Source: Acanthaster planci
Lineage: Eukaryota; Echinodermata; Asteroidea; Valvatida; Acanthasteridae
Length of the DNA stretch: 55,493 bases
Direction: 5' to 3'
Assembly: GCF_001949145.1 (NCBI RefSeq)
Contig: NW_019091378.1
Span: 1,563,666 to 1,619,158, forward strand
Shown here in pieces: positions 21,600-33,900 of this stretch (position 1 is its first letter; the number at the start of each line of letters is the position of its first letter). The notes below the pieces were generated by a model that was not told where the DNA came from, made no database searches, and was given only the letters and a program-made list of their open reading frames with translations. Made by a program: the position numbers and the translations under genes.

Positions 21600-24500
21600 A
21601 AAATAATGGTTGCATCACGGTGTCCCGGCTCCCCCACCTTGGCTCGTCCCCAACCCACGGTCAGAACCAACTGTGAGGTAATCGAGTGCCCTCCTCCGGA
21701 AAAATTAAGCGCCCCCATACCCCCCAGCCCCTCGAAATGTGTCCCAGTTACACCACTGCTTTTAACTATTGTCTCGGACTGTTACTTTTAACGCAAGACC
21801 GGCAAATGCCTACAAAGACAAAGCCCCCCCCCATGGCTCTATCTGGGCATGGAGTGTGGACATCAGTTTTAAAATGGCTATGCACTTGACAACTTTTTAG
21901 GGGTGATAATATTAAGATTACAATATCTTCAAAAGTCATTGGTTAACCTGGAAAAAGAGAAAAGAAAAGAGAGACGAGAAAATTGGGCTTTAGAGGTGGG
22001 GACTATAGGCCCAGAGACCGGCACCCCATTTTAAGGGTATTTGGGAAGGGGAGTGATTATGGCTACTTGAACTCCGGCGAAATTACAAAGAAACTTGCCT
22101 TGGTGGTCATGAGCTTGCAGATCTAGTGAAAAATACACTATCAGTTGGATTCTGGTTGTTACCAGGCGGCGCCATTTTTGTGTGATTTGGTGTTCTTCTC
22201 TACAGATGCGTTTAAATTATCCTACTTTGAGAGAGCTGGCAAACTTACTGCTTGGGCGAACTATACTCTAATTATACGTTGGGCCAAGACCAGGATGTAA
22301 TTTGCCGAATGCAGTGCATTACGCGGAACAGGGAAGTTATTGTCAAATAGAAAGAAAGAAATATATCAGGACAAACGTATAGGCGGGGTGGGGGTTCAAT
22401 ATTTGACGCCAGAGACAGAAGATCCCGACATTTTTGAAATTTTTCCATTATGCACTAAAAGATACTTTTAAAGTTAAATCCAACTGGACGTTAAGTTTTG
22501 TAATCATGATCATCTAAAGTTCACTCGTGGTTTATGGAGGAAGCAGGGGCAACGTGCCCATTACGGACAAGTTTTAAAATTGGCACCACGCAAAAATTGG
22601 AGGGAAGGATTCTTTTACAGATGATAAGAATTAGATAATCGGATCAGAAAAAAATATTTCCACCCACCTCACTGGGACTCAAAACCTGATGGTCAGTCTC
22701 ACGCGTGCTGGCAAGTGTATGAGCACTTTCAATCTGCATTGTCAATGGGGATTGTTGACACAGTCTGTCTGTTTTCGAAAACAAATCACATGTCCAAATT
22801 TCATGACGTAGATGTCCAATGACCTCAACCAAAAAAAAAAAAAAAAGTTTTCGAGGAATTCATATGGAGTCCCTAAAAGAGGACAGGTGTCACAAATTTA
22901 CAAAATAATGTTCACAGGGGAAAATTGTTAAAATAGTTTTTCCCATCTGCCCCACTTGTTGCATTTGTCCACTATAAGGTATCCTGTACTTTGGCGCCCC
23001 GTATGCATAAAGACACATTTTGGCAACCTTTTCATTATGGGTGCATTTCATCAAGTGGTCGTATTTCTGCGAGCGAGCTCATTATTATTTTGTGACCCTA
23101 GGGGAGTTTAACAATAAGACATGCCATAATCAGGAGGGATCATAGAAATATTTCTATAAATCCCGAATTTGGGACTGATGTTTTCCAGTTCGGGGTATTT
23201 CTTTCACAAAAAGCCCCAAAATGCGGGCCTATTTTGGATAAAAGCGGGTGGGTACATTCAGAGCTGAGCTCATAGTTTTACCACTATTTTGGGCGTATTT
23301 TCGGGAAAGGCGAATAAAAAAAATTCGTGGCTATCACCTATAAAATTGAAACGAAATGTGCTCTTCTTGCCATAATCTTGAATTTCCGGAGGGAAAAAAA
23401 CGGAGGCCAACCTCTTCACGAGAGTCAATAGGCGGCGCTCTTTCGGTCTGATTTTGCATTGTTTTCTTTGGCCGCGTATTTGGTGTGGAGCAACCTTATG
23501 GCTGTGCGACCTCTATCAAAATGTGCACCTCGCCATTCTGCATCTGCAGATATTTTCGACCCCCTTCCGTTCCTTTGACTTACAATTAGACTAAAGGCAC
23601 CGCCTATAATTACGTTGCACAAACTACCTTGAGAATCCTAACACAAGAAAATTAATGAAGGGATGCGGTCCACTAATAATAATCCTAATCGACCCTTCCG
23701 TTCATTCACCCAGCATTAATTCACAATGGTCCACTCGCGTTCTTGGGCGTCTCCACCTTTCCTTCGAATGTATAGCTGTTCAAAGGCGCAGCATTCGGTG
23801 GAACCACCCTGTTAGCACATTCCATTGTCTTTAGGGGAAATTGAATTTGGAGAAGATCTGTGTGATCCGGTGAACTGGACTACCGTATTTTTACGGAACC
23901 GGGATGATTGGAAGCCCCATTGTGTGAGGAAAGGAGAAGGAAATGAGATACCTCCGCAGTGACCGGCACCGCCTATTCATCAACTGACCACAAGAAAAGG
24001 AAGTCAGTACATTTCAAAAAACAAAACAAAAACAAAAAAGGTGGGTCAAAAATGATCTTTGTTGTGTCAGCGATTTTAAACACTCTAAAACGAAAACAAC
24101 CCCCAAACAAACAAACAAACAAACAAACAAACAAAAAGAACAGTGAGAAAAAAAGATGATCGCGCTATTCATCCTTGTGGCATCATTTTCCAACACTTTT
24201 CCCAAAATAATCCAAATTTCTCTCAAAATAGTATTTGCTAGGTTAAATAAAATAGTTCCGTCCGACATTTTATAGTTATCTTCTGACAACTTTGGCTCAG
24301 ATCCACAACCAAGTTTTCGGAGGAAATTTTGAGGGGAGGGGAATGTGGAAAAGCATTTCTCATGTAACCCTTTATGGCCTTTATGAGGGGTACGGCTAAT
24401 GTTAGGGCTTTTGACAATATTATTATTTTGTCTGGAGGAACAGAAGCGAAAAGGCCTCGCCTGAAAAGTCGCATTTTCTCCTTATTTCAAACACGCATAT

Positions 24501-26200
24501 TTTGCTACCTTTTTGGGAGGAGGTGGGCCGGTTCCTTTCCCTAAGCCACCAATGGCTGTATGGTTGGGTGTGGCTTTCACAGTTTTTCAAACAGTAAACC
24601 GACAGAAAAAATAACGTGGAGCTGGAAAAGAGTCCAGTGCTGCAAATCACTCGCAATACGGCCGTAAAGGTTGTCTGCAATAACCGGAGACTCCATGGAC
24701 GAGAAATCAAACGAGCGTCGAATTCCAGGTTACCACAAGGCGTAAGACAACACACGGGATGCTGTTTACGTTTACATTTTCAATCGTCATCATAGCAAGA
24801 AAAGTCAGCTGGCCTTAATTTAAACGTCGTGAGCGTATTGGTAAAAAGACTGAGGGATAATCATCCCGGACAGAATCAATCGTGGCAGTCCTAATAGATA
24901 GCCTGGTTCCGGCCTCCACCCAAGCAGTAACCAGTCTAAAGTACCTGCTTCCTTTCATTGAAAAGTAGCTCCAAATTACAAAATGAAGATTTCAAAATGT
25001 CTATAGTTTTATCCCATAGGATTATGGAAAATATTATTTTCTTTTTATTTTATCGTTTGTTTTCATCAAGATGGGAGTACACGCACTTGTAAGACCTAGC
25101 AGGAAGCTACAGCGCGTATGCATGAGACTGTTACTTCTGGAGTAAAAGTCCACGCTCTTCAATCAAAACGAGAAACAATTCAGTTTATGTAAATTAACTT
25201 TATTACATACATCCAGTTTTCATTCCTGTGAAATCCTCTTCAGATTCTTCAGTTTCAAGCCTCAATGAATTCCTGCGACGTGTATTTTATTCCCAACACC
25301 CCTTGTGGCCGTACTCCAAAAAGAAGTTTCATTCCACGGTAAATAGAATTCCCATTTGCATGATCACAAGAACTTCCTTACTCGTAGGTAATGAAAGGAT
25401 TTATTCGGGTGTTGGATAAACAAATACTTGAATACTTCATATTGTTGCAATCAAAGAAAATATGGTGGCCGACGAAATGTTGGAATCCACGAAGCGAAAG
25501 CCGCCCTTGAATGAAATAATTTTTACGGTTGTGCTTATATCAACATAATTATCTTACTTTTACTTGCACTACACTGAAATAAGGCGCTTTCTATACAAGA
25601 AGACTCTTTGAACAATGTGACTGAATGTTTACTTATAGTTCTCATAAGTAGCACTGACTCTCTGGTTACAAGCTGCATTAGAAAAAATATATGTACTTCA
25701 TCGGTTTACAATCTGTCCTTCATTAGAAATCGACAGTTTGAAGTTAAAAGCTACAACACAGGTTTCGAATTAAAAAAAAACAACAACAGAGAGTCACAAA
25801 TGTACCGCAAAAATAAACTGCAAGAGTCTGCACGTGAAAGCAGGATGTATTGTTCCTTAGCTCCATGTTTAATGTCATCTTCGCTTGTGCCTTATTTCAA
25901 ACCTTGTGCCTATTATACTTTTGTATTAGCGACTCATCGGGAAAAATATAATGTTCTATGATTTATTGTTTACGTTCTCGAAACTGCAGGGAAAGCTCTG
26001 AATTATCTCATAGAACATGAAAAAGGAAGTAATTATAGACGCTTAGTCACTTCGCCAAGAGAGCCTAGGGGCTTAGAGGGAGGGGCGAAACGGGTCCCTG
26101 TTGTGTCTACGTGAGTGCTATTTTTGGTTGTAAAAGTTTTTAGGGACTTGTTCTTTTGCAGTTTTATAACCACACTATTCAATAACGTACAACAAGATAC
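21600..26200. other. Intergenic, no gene recognised
   Basis: AT-rich sequence between LARS1 and the PKS. I see no domain signature or exon chain on either strand. It contains an A-run near 22830-22846 and a (CAAA)n microsatellite at 24104-24136. Confidence 0.6.
24104..24136. repeat. (CAAA)n microsatellite
   Basis: Eight or so uninterrupted CAAA units directly visible. Confidence 0.95.
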
Positions 26201-26900
26201 AAAGTGGAGGTTTCACACAATCACGTAACATACCCCGTCGGAACTTAGTCACCGGGAAGTGAAGTCAGTCAGCTGCCGAGGTTGTATGAGTCTGCGTACA
26301 TGCACTGCTGCGCAACACGGTAGACGAGGCGAGCGGGCCTCCGAGCCAGGCTTGGAGAGAGGCAAACCAGCCAGAAATTAGATTAGGTATGTGTCGGTGT
26401 GGCAGAGTCTGTTAGGTCGGATGAAGGGGGCTGCTGACGAGGTTGTGCGCGCGCAGACTCGCACAGGGTGGAAGGAACAGAAGTACAAATACAGCAGGTG
26501 TTGGTGTTCGGACGAGAAGTCGGTCGCACAACCCGACAGGGTGAACACCAACTCTCGAAACGTCACCGTAAGCTGGTTCTTGAGCAAGAATTTTGTTCTA
26601 TTTGGGAAGACTCCTAGCTACTCGACGAGCCTCGTAGCAAGACTTACTTGATGAAATGACTGCCGTAGCGTAAGAACACTTCTGTAACTACTTCAGTCGC
26701 CAAAGAGGTAAGCTACCCGCTGCTCCAAGTTGGAGATGTTAGGGTAGGCATTTGACATTATCCATTAAAGTTTACTCTGTCTAAAGAGGGGCCTTTTTAC
26801 AGCAAGGGGCTCGAGAACTTAGTTTCTGACCAACCCACCCGTAATTAGCCCCACACGTGTCTGTTCCTGCAAGAGTAAGGTGAGAGCATTTGAAATAAAG
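26200..26900 (+). promoter_or_regulatory. Candidate 5' end of the PKS transcription unit
   Basis: This stretch looks more GC-rich than its surroundings and contains good plus-strand splice donors (AAAGAG then GTAAGC at 26708, AGTAAG then GTGAGA near 26880). Because the PKS first coding exon begins just after a strong acceptor, an upstream non-coding exon must exist. This is one plausible place for it. This is inference only; no TATA box or known promoter motif was identified. Confidence 0.2.
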
Positions 26901-27929
26901 ATCTTTGTCTCAAAACGGTGTTTCTGAAATTGCCAAACGGACAAAATAATGCATTACTACCTTACTCTGTATTAAACTTGAAGCAAGACCGTGAGTCACG
27001 TACCAATTACACTCAGTTCCTAAAGTGATACATTCTGACTGAGTTGTAAGGGCTTAACAACATTCAAGTTTAGTCTATTTATAAATGATCGTAAAGCAAC
27101 CCTCGTTTCCCCTTCGAATAAGATGCATGGTGGAACCGAAGGAGATTGTTAGGGTTCAGGGGCGGATCCAGGGTTTTATTTTGGGGGGGGGGCTGTTCGT
27201 ACAGGGGGTATTGCATGCAGTTACCGCTGTTGGTGAAGTCATTTAATCTCTTTGTTTTTCTATAATCATAATTATATGTAAAATAAGATCCTTACAGACT
27301 TATATTTTTTAAGTGGTCTTCTAACCTTCAGGCGTAGCTCCCCCAAAAGGAGCAATAAGCGCATGGGGTTATCAAACTTAAGATTTGATTAGGACTGGGC
27401 CTTTTGTAATGACACAAAACTTGAGAACTTGGTTCGCCTCAACTTCCCTGTAATGTGGCAAGAAGTCACTGGAATGATATTGCGGGGTCGCTAAAATTTA
27501 GTGCAAAACGCCTCATGGCTCTTGCGATATGAAGCTTGTCAACCTCGACTGCATGAGCACTTAATCGTGGGGCATATACTACACAGCCATTTTGAGGTTA
27601 TCACAAACCCACACACTATACGAAAACTTGCTCATTCAATGAAGATAGACAGGTTGTTCAGGAAGGGTAAGCTACATTGGTTGCAGGAAATTTCAAATAG
27701 GACATTTCTACCCGTAATCTCTGCCTACAACGCCCGGTTGTCAAGTACCCAGAGCTATTTTAACCATACGGTTAACTGACTAGGCGTTCGCTGGCAAGTA
27801 TCCAGGTTCCCCAACCTCCACGTTGGCTCTCAAACCTCCGCGTAGGTCATCAGTTCATCATTTTCTGCCAACAAGGCAAGCGCACGCTCGCCGTTAGATC
27901 CTAATCGAACCGTGCGCACAACCGCTAAA

Positions 27930-28185
27930 TCTCGAAGAACAATTTGTAGGTCTATACGCTTGGGCGTCCGCATTACTATGGTGTTCCGAGTGGATTCACA
28001 ATCAAGCCAGTTTAAATTAGTTATGACTTGAGCATTTAATTAAAGTTCGATCTGGAATAATCCCAAGACAGACTGAACATGGGCAAAACACGCAAAGTTC
28101 CTCTACAGTTCCACCGTATGCCGATTACACGGACTCGAGTCGTACCGATACTAAAAACGGTATTTACCTTTTGAAAACAATGAAA
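27930..28185. repeat. Duplicated block B1, copy a
   Basis: Matches 28940-29190 in the same orientation with many identical stretches (CTTGGGCGTCCG, ATGGTGTTCCGAGTG, TCTGGAATAATCCCAA, GTTCCACCGTATGCCGATTA). It is followed about 220 bp later by block B2 copy a. No coding frame is shared by the copies. Confidence 0.85.
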
Positions 28186-28399
28186 CACTAACCATATTCA
28201 GACTAAAGTTCAACGTCCAAAGGTTGACTTCTAACTGACGTCACATTTCCACCAAAGGCAGACGTCTGGCTGACCAACTCTGCGACGCACACAGAAATAA
28301 AGCTGTGATTATACGTCGGTGGCCAGCGCCGGCCCAACGTCTGATACAGACTGCAACGTTTTTAGACCGTTGCTTCCGTTGTTCCAATATCGGTGTGCT

Positions 28400-28582
28400 G
28401 TCTGGGATGTGGTTATCACCAGGAATTGCAGATGGCCGACTTTGAATACAGTCGACACGCATAATCTCTAAGGGGGTCATCCTGAAGACACCTTTCCATA
28501 TGTGGGTTGTTTTGGGGCGCCTTACGTACAAAATGCGGTCATGCGTTTCATTTCCACGGACACAAAAATCGACTCCATTAAC
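28400..28582. repeat. Duplicated block B2, copy a
   Basis: Matches 30378-30567 in the same orientation. Shared words include GCAGATGGCCGA, ACACGCATAAT, GCGCCT or ACACCTTTCCATATG, and ACGGACACAAAAATCGACTCC. Confidence 0.85.
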
Positions 28583-28939
28583 TTAAGCCTGATGAGGTAG
28601 AGGTTTGCAGATACACCATGTGGAAAATATCTCTTTTGAGTAGGCCTGTGTGTGGTTCTGAAAAGAACAGATTACTCAACGTTTCGGACAGTGAATGCTC
28701 TGTCCATCTTTAGGACTGATGCGATCTTACTGTGCTGCTAGTTAAACGCTGTGGGTAATCACTGAGGTGTGGGAATGGGGATCCAAGCTATCTGGGTACT
28801 GGGGCGTGAAGGCTGGAATTGTGTTGAGAGCTGCTGTGGCCGCTCATTGGCGCGTGTCAGTTGGTGTTGGGGTGTTGGAGAGAGCCTGACAGTTTCCATA
28901 ACGACGTAAGAAACGCAGACAGCAACGCAATCAAGATGT

Positions 28940-29190
28940 AGAACGTTTCATAGGCCCATACACTTGGGCGTCCGGATGGATGGTGTTCCGAGTGCACTCT
29001 CAATCGAGCCAGTATAAATTAGTTCTGACTTGAGCATTTGATTTAAAGTTCTATCTGGAATAATCCCAAAATAGACTGCACATGGGCAAAGCATGCGAAG
29101 TTCCTCTATTGTTCCACCGTATGCCGATTATACGGACTAAAGTAATACCAATTTAAAATCACTTTACAACAGTATTTACCTACTGGAAAA
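28940..29190. repeat. Duplicated block B1, copy b
   Basis: Second copy of B1, about 1.0 kb downstream of the first. In this unit the spacing from B1 to B2 has grown to about 1.2 kb. Confidence 0.85.
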
Positions 29191-30377
29191 ATGAAAAGAA
29201 ATGATATGGGAAAAGGGGAAATGATGCTTCAAAAAAGATAAATTGAAGTGTACGAATTGATTCATCGCATGAAAAATGCCACAGAACAAGAGTCAACCGT
29301 AAGTTAAGATATGCCGGAAAAAAAGTTCCCGAAACTTCCCGCTGCCGTTCTCTGCAATAGTTCAGTCGAAGCCGGGACCTCTATGTACATGTATAACATG
29401 TGAATTAAGAAAGCCCGGCAGTGAACGTGCCGTGAAAAGAAAAAGCCCAAGACCTTGCCGTGAAATTTCCCCCGTTTCCTGCTGTTAGGAGGAGACCGTG
29501 CTTAGTCATACCCCTGCTTTTAGACATGAACAGTAGGAACTGAGTGGAACTTCGCTGGGGGGAAGTCGGTGTTTCAGGGATCAACTTCATGTGCTCAGGG
29601 ACGTGGAGACATAATCGCCCACTGGTTTTGAATTCACATATTCTTGGGATTCGATATGAGAATCATTGAACCAAGTTGCGGAGAGGAGGAGAGTACATAG
29701 TAACTCAAAAAATAGAAATGTCATTTTCGATGAATGAAAGTTACTTTGTCAGACAGGAATCAAGGAGCAGTCGATTTAAAAATGTGTGAACTCAATAATG
29801 CTTAAATAAAATATGATAAATCAAACTCATCGCACGAATTTCAGACACACATTTTGGTCTTGCTAAGAGTTTAAACGGAATGGGTGATTACATGGTTTCA
29901 ATATAAGTTTGATTGCGTTAATTGTGTCATACAAGATGTAGATTGCATCGGAGCAAGACTGCATCTAACTACTCAACATAGTCCAACTTTCAGTGACTTT
30001 CCAGATACAGCTTCACATTTAAGTGTCGTTGTTCACAATTTCACTGGCATATACACTTTGATTTAAATTTGAACGATGCTAGAATGTAATGATACATGTA
30101 ATATTATTATACCTGCAAGCATTTCATGTCGCTGCTGTGCTGGACACCGATCTAACTTGAGAAGTATAGTGGTGTCATGAACTGGGCATCACTTATAAAA
30201 CATTTCTGTATTACATGTTAGCAAGTGTATTTTAAATGGCAATCCTAGCTCTAAAAGCTCATATTAAGCCTTTATCGATTGCTCGTTCTTTTTTGCCTTC
30301 TTATTATATTTTTTACAAATAAAACAAACTGTTTTATCGCGATTCTTTCTCTACGAAGTTTCCTAAAGGCTTCGTTA

Positions 30378-30567
30378 TAATCTGGTTATCCCCATGCGTT
30401 GCAGATGGCCGAATCTGAATACAATGAACACGCATAATTTCCAAAGGGATCATCCTAAAGGCGCCTTTCCATATGTACCTTCTTTTTTTTGGGGGGGGGT
30501 ACTTTGCATACAAGATAAAATGGTGTGTATCACTTTCACGGACACAAAAATCGACTCCAGTAACTTA
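30378..30567. repeat. Duplicated block B2, copy b
   Basis: Second copy of B2, ending about 410 bp upstream of the PKS first coding exon. It carries an extra T/G homopolymer tract (30483-30499) relative to copy a. Confidence 0.85.
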
Positions 30568-30977
30568 CCGCACGTGTGCGTTGCATTCGGCTGTCGGAAT
30601 CGCTCCGATCGATTCTGACGGATACGCAAGTGTTGACGGCTTGACGCGCACTTGGAAAGACGCCTTATGGATGGCAACATACTCTCAACATTCAGACAGC
30701 TGCTGACGTTACAAAGAGCCTCGTGTTTAACCTCAAAAGCTCCCTTGTTAAAACACACATATGAAATATTGTAAACAAGTTGGGGGAAATTCAATAGCTA
30801 AACTGATGACGTCCAACAGAGATAACAATAATGAACCATTGCAGCAAATAAGTTTGTACAAGTATTACAAATTCTTAAAAGTAATTGATCACAAAGCGCA
30901 AAGAACTTAGTATGTGTATTTTCATTAACCCAGCTTTCTTATTTTTGGATTATGGAGGTCATTTTTTCTAACGTCAG

Positions 30978-33900
30978 CGGGGAAATTTAACGATGGAGAC
31001 CTCCAGTAAGCCCAATTTCAGCAATAAGCCCAGGCACGTGCGCCGCTCCTTCAAGATCCGCCGCTCAACCAAGATGACTGGCTTGCCCTCCGACCCCGAA
31101 GCCTACCTCCGCCAGGGCCGGCGTACCCCTACTATCGTCGGTCATGACGACTCCAGCATGCCCATCGAGCGCAAGGTGGCCATCGTGGGCATCGGCTGCC
31201 GCTACGCCAACGGCATCGACTGCGTCAAGAGGTTCTGGGAGGTGCTGGCCAAGGGGCTGGACTGCACGGTACCCCCGCCGCCGGACCGCTTTGACGCCTC
31301 GTTCTTCCTGTATCCGGGCAAAAAACTGCCGGGGAAGATGTTCAACAAGTGCGCCGGGTATCTGAACCAAAACCCGGAAATTTTCGACAGGCAGTTCTTC
31401 AAGATCTCGCCAGGTAAGTCAAAAATATATTTTGAGATATGATAAAGTTGTACATGTTAAAGAGACTTAGTTTTAATTTTAAGCAATAAAAAATGTGCAT
31501 TGAAAGGTTTCAGTGGAATATGCAAACACAATGTGAAATTCAATCCTTGTTATTGATCATAAGTAGGCTTGGGCCAATTTCATAGGGCTGCTTGAGCACA
31601 AAATTGCTTGACCGCAAAAATTCCTCGCTTAAAAAAAGAAAAGTTTACCGGCTCAAAATCTACGTGATTTTCATGCTAACCAAACGACAGGTGAATATCA
31701 TTCCATAACAACATACATCACATGGAGTTTTGGCTGGTTACCTGATTTGTCGAGCAATTTTTTTCACGCTTAATTAAGCAAATTTTTTGCTTAATCTGCT
31801 CTATGAAATTGGCCCCTGTTGTTAACTTTTGAATGTGATTAAATTAAATTGAGGCGACTTTGCGTTGGGTAAACGTCCGGGCAAATAAAACGGTTTCGAT
31901 TTCTAGACATGCATTTACGTAGTGCAGGTGACAGATAAGTAATCATCGAAATGCCCCTTTCGGAGATCCTATGGGCTTTCAAGGTGAAACAATCTTAAGA
32001 GCTTGGAAATGGAACAGATTTGAGTGTAAAACAAACTTTGCCGGAGACGTAATACAGCAAAGTATTGACGCTTTTAGGTTTTGAAGTTCGAAATAGACAT
32101 GGGACTGTTAGTCCACATTTTACAATTTTTGTCGGATATTGTTTTGACATCTTTAAAATATTTTAGAGGAGGCCAACCAGCTGGATCCTCAGGTTCGACT
32201 GATGCTTGAGGTAGTCTGGGAGAGTTTCGAAGACGCAGGCATCCCAGCGTCCACCGCCCGTGGATCCAAGACGGGAGTCTTTATGGGCGTCACGGCCAGC
32301 GAATACGGCGTCCTGGTAGCCATGCCCAACGAGAACATCAACCAGTACACCAACTCGGGCACCAACTCTTGCATGGTGGCCAATCGCATCTCCTACGAGT
32401 TCGATCTTCGCGGGCCGAGTTTCGTCATTGACACGGCCTGCTCCTCTTCCTTGTACGCCATACACATGGCCTGTGAGGCCATCCGGAAAGGGGACTGCGA
32501 CATGGCCGTAGCCGGAGGGGTTAACATCTCCCTGATCCCGGTGACTAGCATTGGATTCTGCCAGGCTGGGATGCTGTCCCCGGACGGCAAGAGCAAGAGC
32601 TTTGATCGATCGGCAGATGGCTACGCTCGTGGTGAAGGAGCAGGGGCCGTGATACTGAAACCACTGCGGCAGGCACTGGAGGATGGGGACAGAATCTACG
32701 CAGTTGTGCGTGGGGGAGCTTTGCATAACGACGGAAGGACCCCGGGCATCGCCAACCCGAGTTTTGACGCCCAGGTGTCCCTAGCAGAGTTTGCATACAA
32801 GAACGCTTGCACTGACCCTGAGGACGTTGCTTATGTGGAGGCTCACGGAACAGGCACGCAGATCGGAGACCGGACAGAGGCTAACGCGCTGGGCGAAGCC
32901 ATGAGCCTGAACCGTAAACCCGACCACCCACCCTTGTACATTGGCTCGGTCAAGTCCAACATCGGCCACGCAGAGGGTGCAGCTGGAGTAGCCGGCATCA
33001 TCAAAACCGCTTTGAGTCTTCATCACGGACAGATTCCAAAAGTGGTTCACTTCAGGCAAGGGAACGAAAATGTAGACTTCGAGGCACTCAAAGTGCGCGT
33101 TCCGGCAGAACTGACCCGCTGGCCTAAGGGAGCCAAGAAACTGGCTGGGTGCAGTTCGTTTGGCTTTGGGGGAGCAAACGCCCACCTCGTCCTAGAAGGA
33201 GCCCCCCAACCAGTCCAGAGAGGGGACAGGGGGTCAACCTCGTCAACTACCCAATCTCAGATGCAGCCGGAGCGAGAGGTCATCGTTCCTATGATTCTCT
33301 TCCTGTCAGCTGCCAGCAAGGACGCGCTGAGGCAGCGCATGCGAGACTGGATCGGTTACCTAAACGACGTGATCGGGAACGACTCGCGGGCCTTCTGCAA
33401 CGCCCTCTGCACGGCGGCGGTGCGGTCCACGCACCACCAGTTCCGGCTGGGCGTGATCGCACGGACAGCACGGGAAGCGGCTGAACAGATTCGCCTAAAG
33501 GTGGAGCATGACCCGCGAGTGGCTTACAACGTTATCGAGGGTAAGACACCAGAAGGCAACAACAGCCATCGGTTGGTGTTTATCTTCGGTGGGATGGGAA
33601 CGCAGTGGTGGGGAATGGCAAGGCAACTGATGGACGATGAACCGCAGTTCAAAAGCGTCATTAGGGTAAGAACTCATCACCACATTTTCCACTTCGCATA
33701 ATATATGCCCATTGACGTCTATTGTCTGACACTTCTTCCAAAACTAAAAACAAAGAAACGGTGCTCCATCTTAAACAAAATTGTAGAAAAAGAAAGCAAA
33801 TTCTGAAAAATAAAAGCAATATGAAAATATGTTTTTCTATTGATGTGAGTCACCAAGCAATATGCAACATAACTGCTTATCGTTTTTTACCAGAACGAAA

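Larger units (their letters stand above)
18420..21600 (-). promoter_or_regulatory. Upstream region of LARS1, no coding gene seen
   Basis: A splice acceptor at 18420-18421 (minus strand CCAG) just upstream of the LARS1 ATG implies a non-coding first exon further right. A minus-strand donor consensus (CATCTG then GTGAGTC, exon edge 21523) and another (ACC then GTAAGTTT, exon edge 21404) are candidates for it. Apart from the MITE at 18486-19134 I see no convincing gene; open frames are short and lack family motifs. Confidence 0.25.

Noticed and set aside
28640-28725. Short repeat-like sequence ('CAACGTTTCGGACAG')
   Set aside because: Looks like part of a dispersed repeat, but no ends or second copy could be found in the window.
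32163-32726. 187-codon minus-strand open frame
   Set aside because: Antisense shadow of the PKS ketosynthase exon, whose catalytic motifs are on the plus strand.
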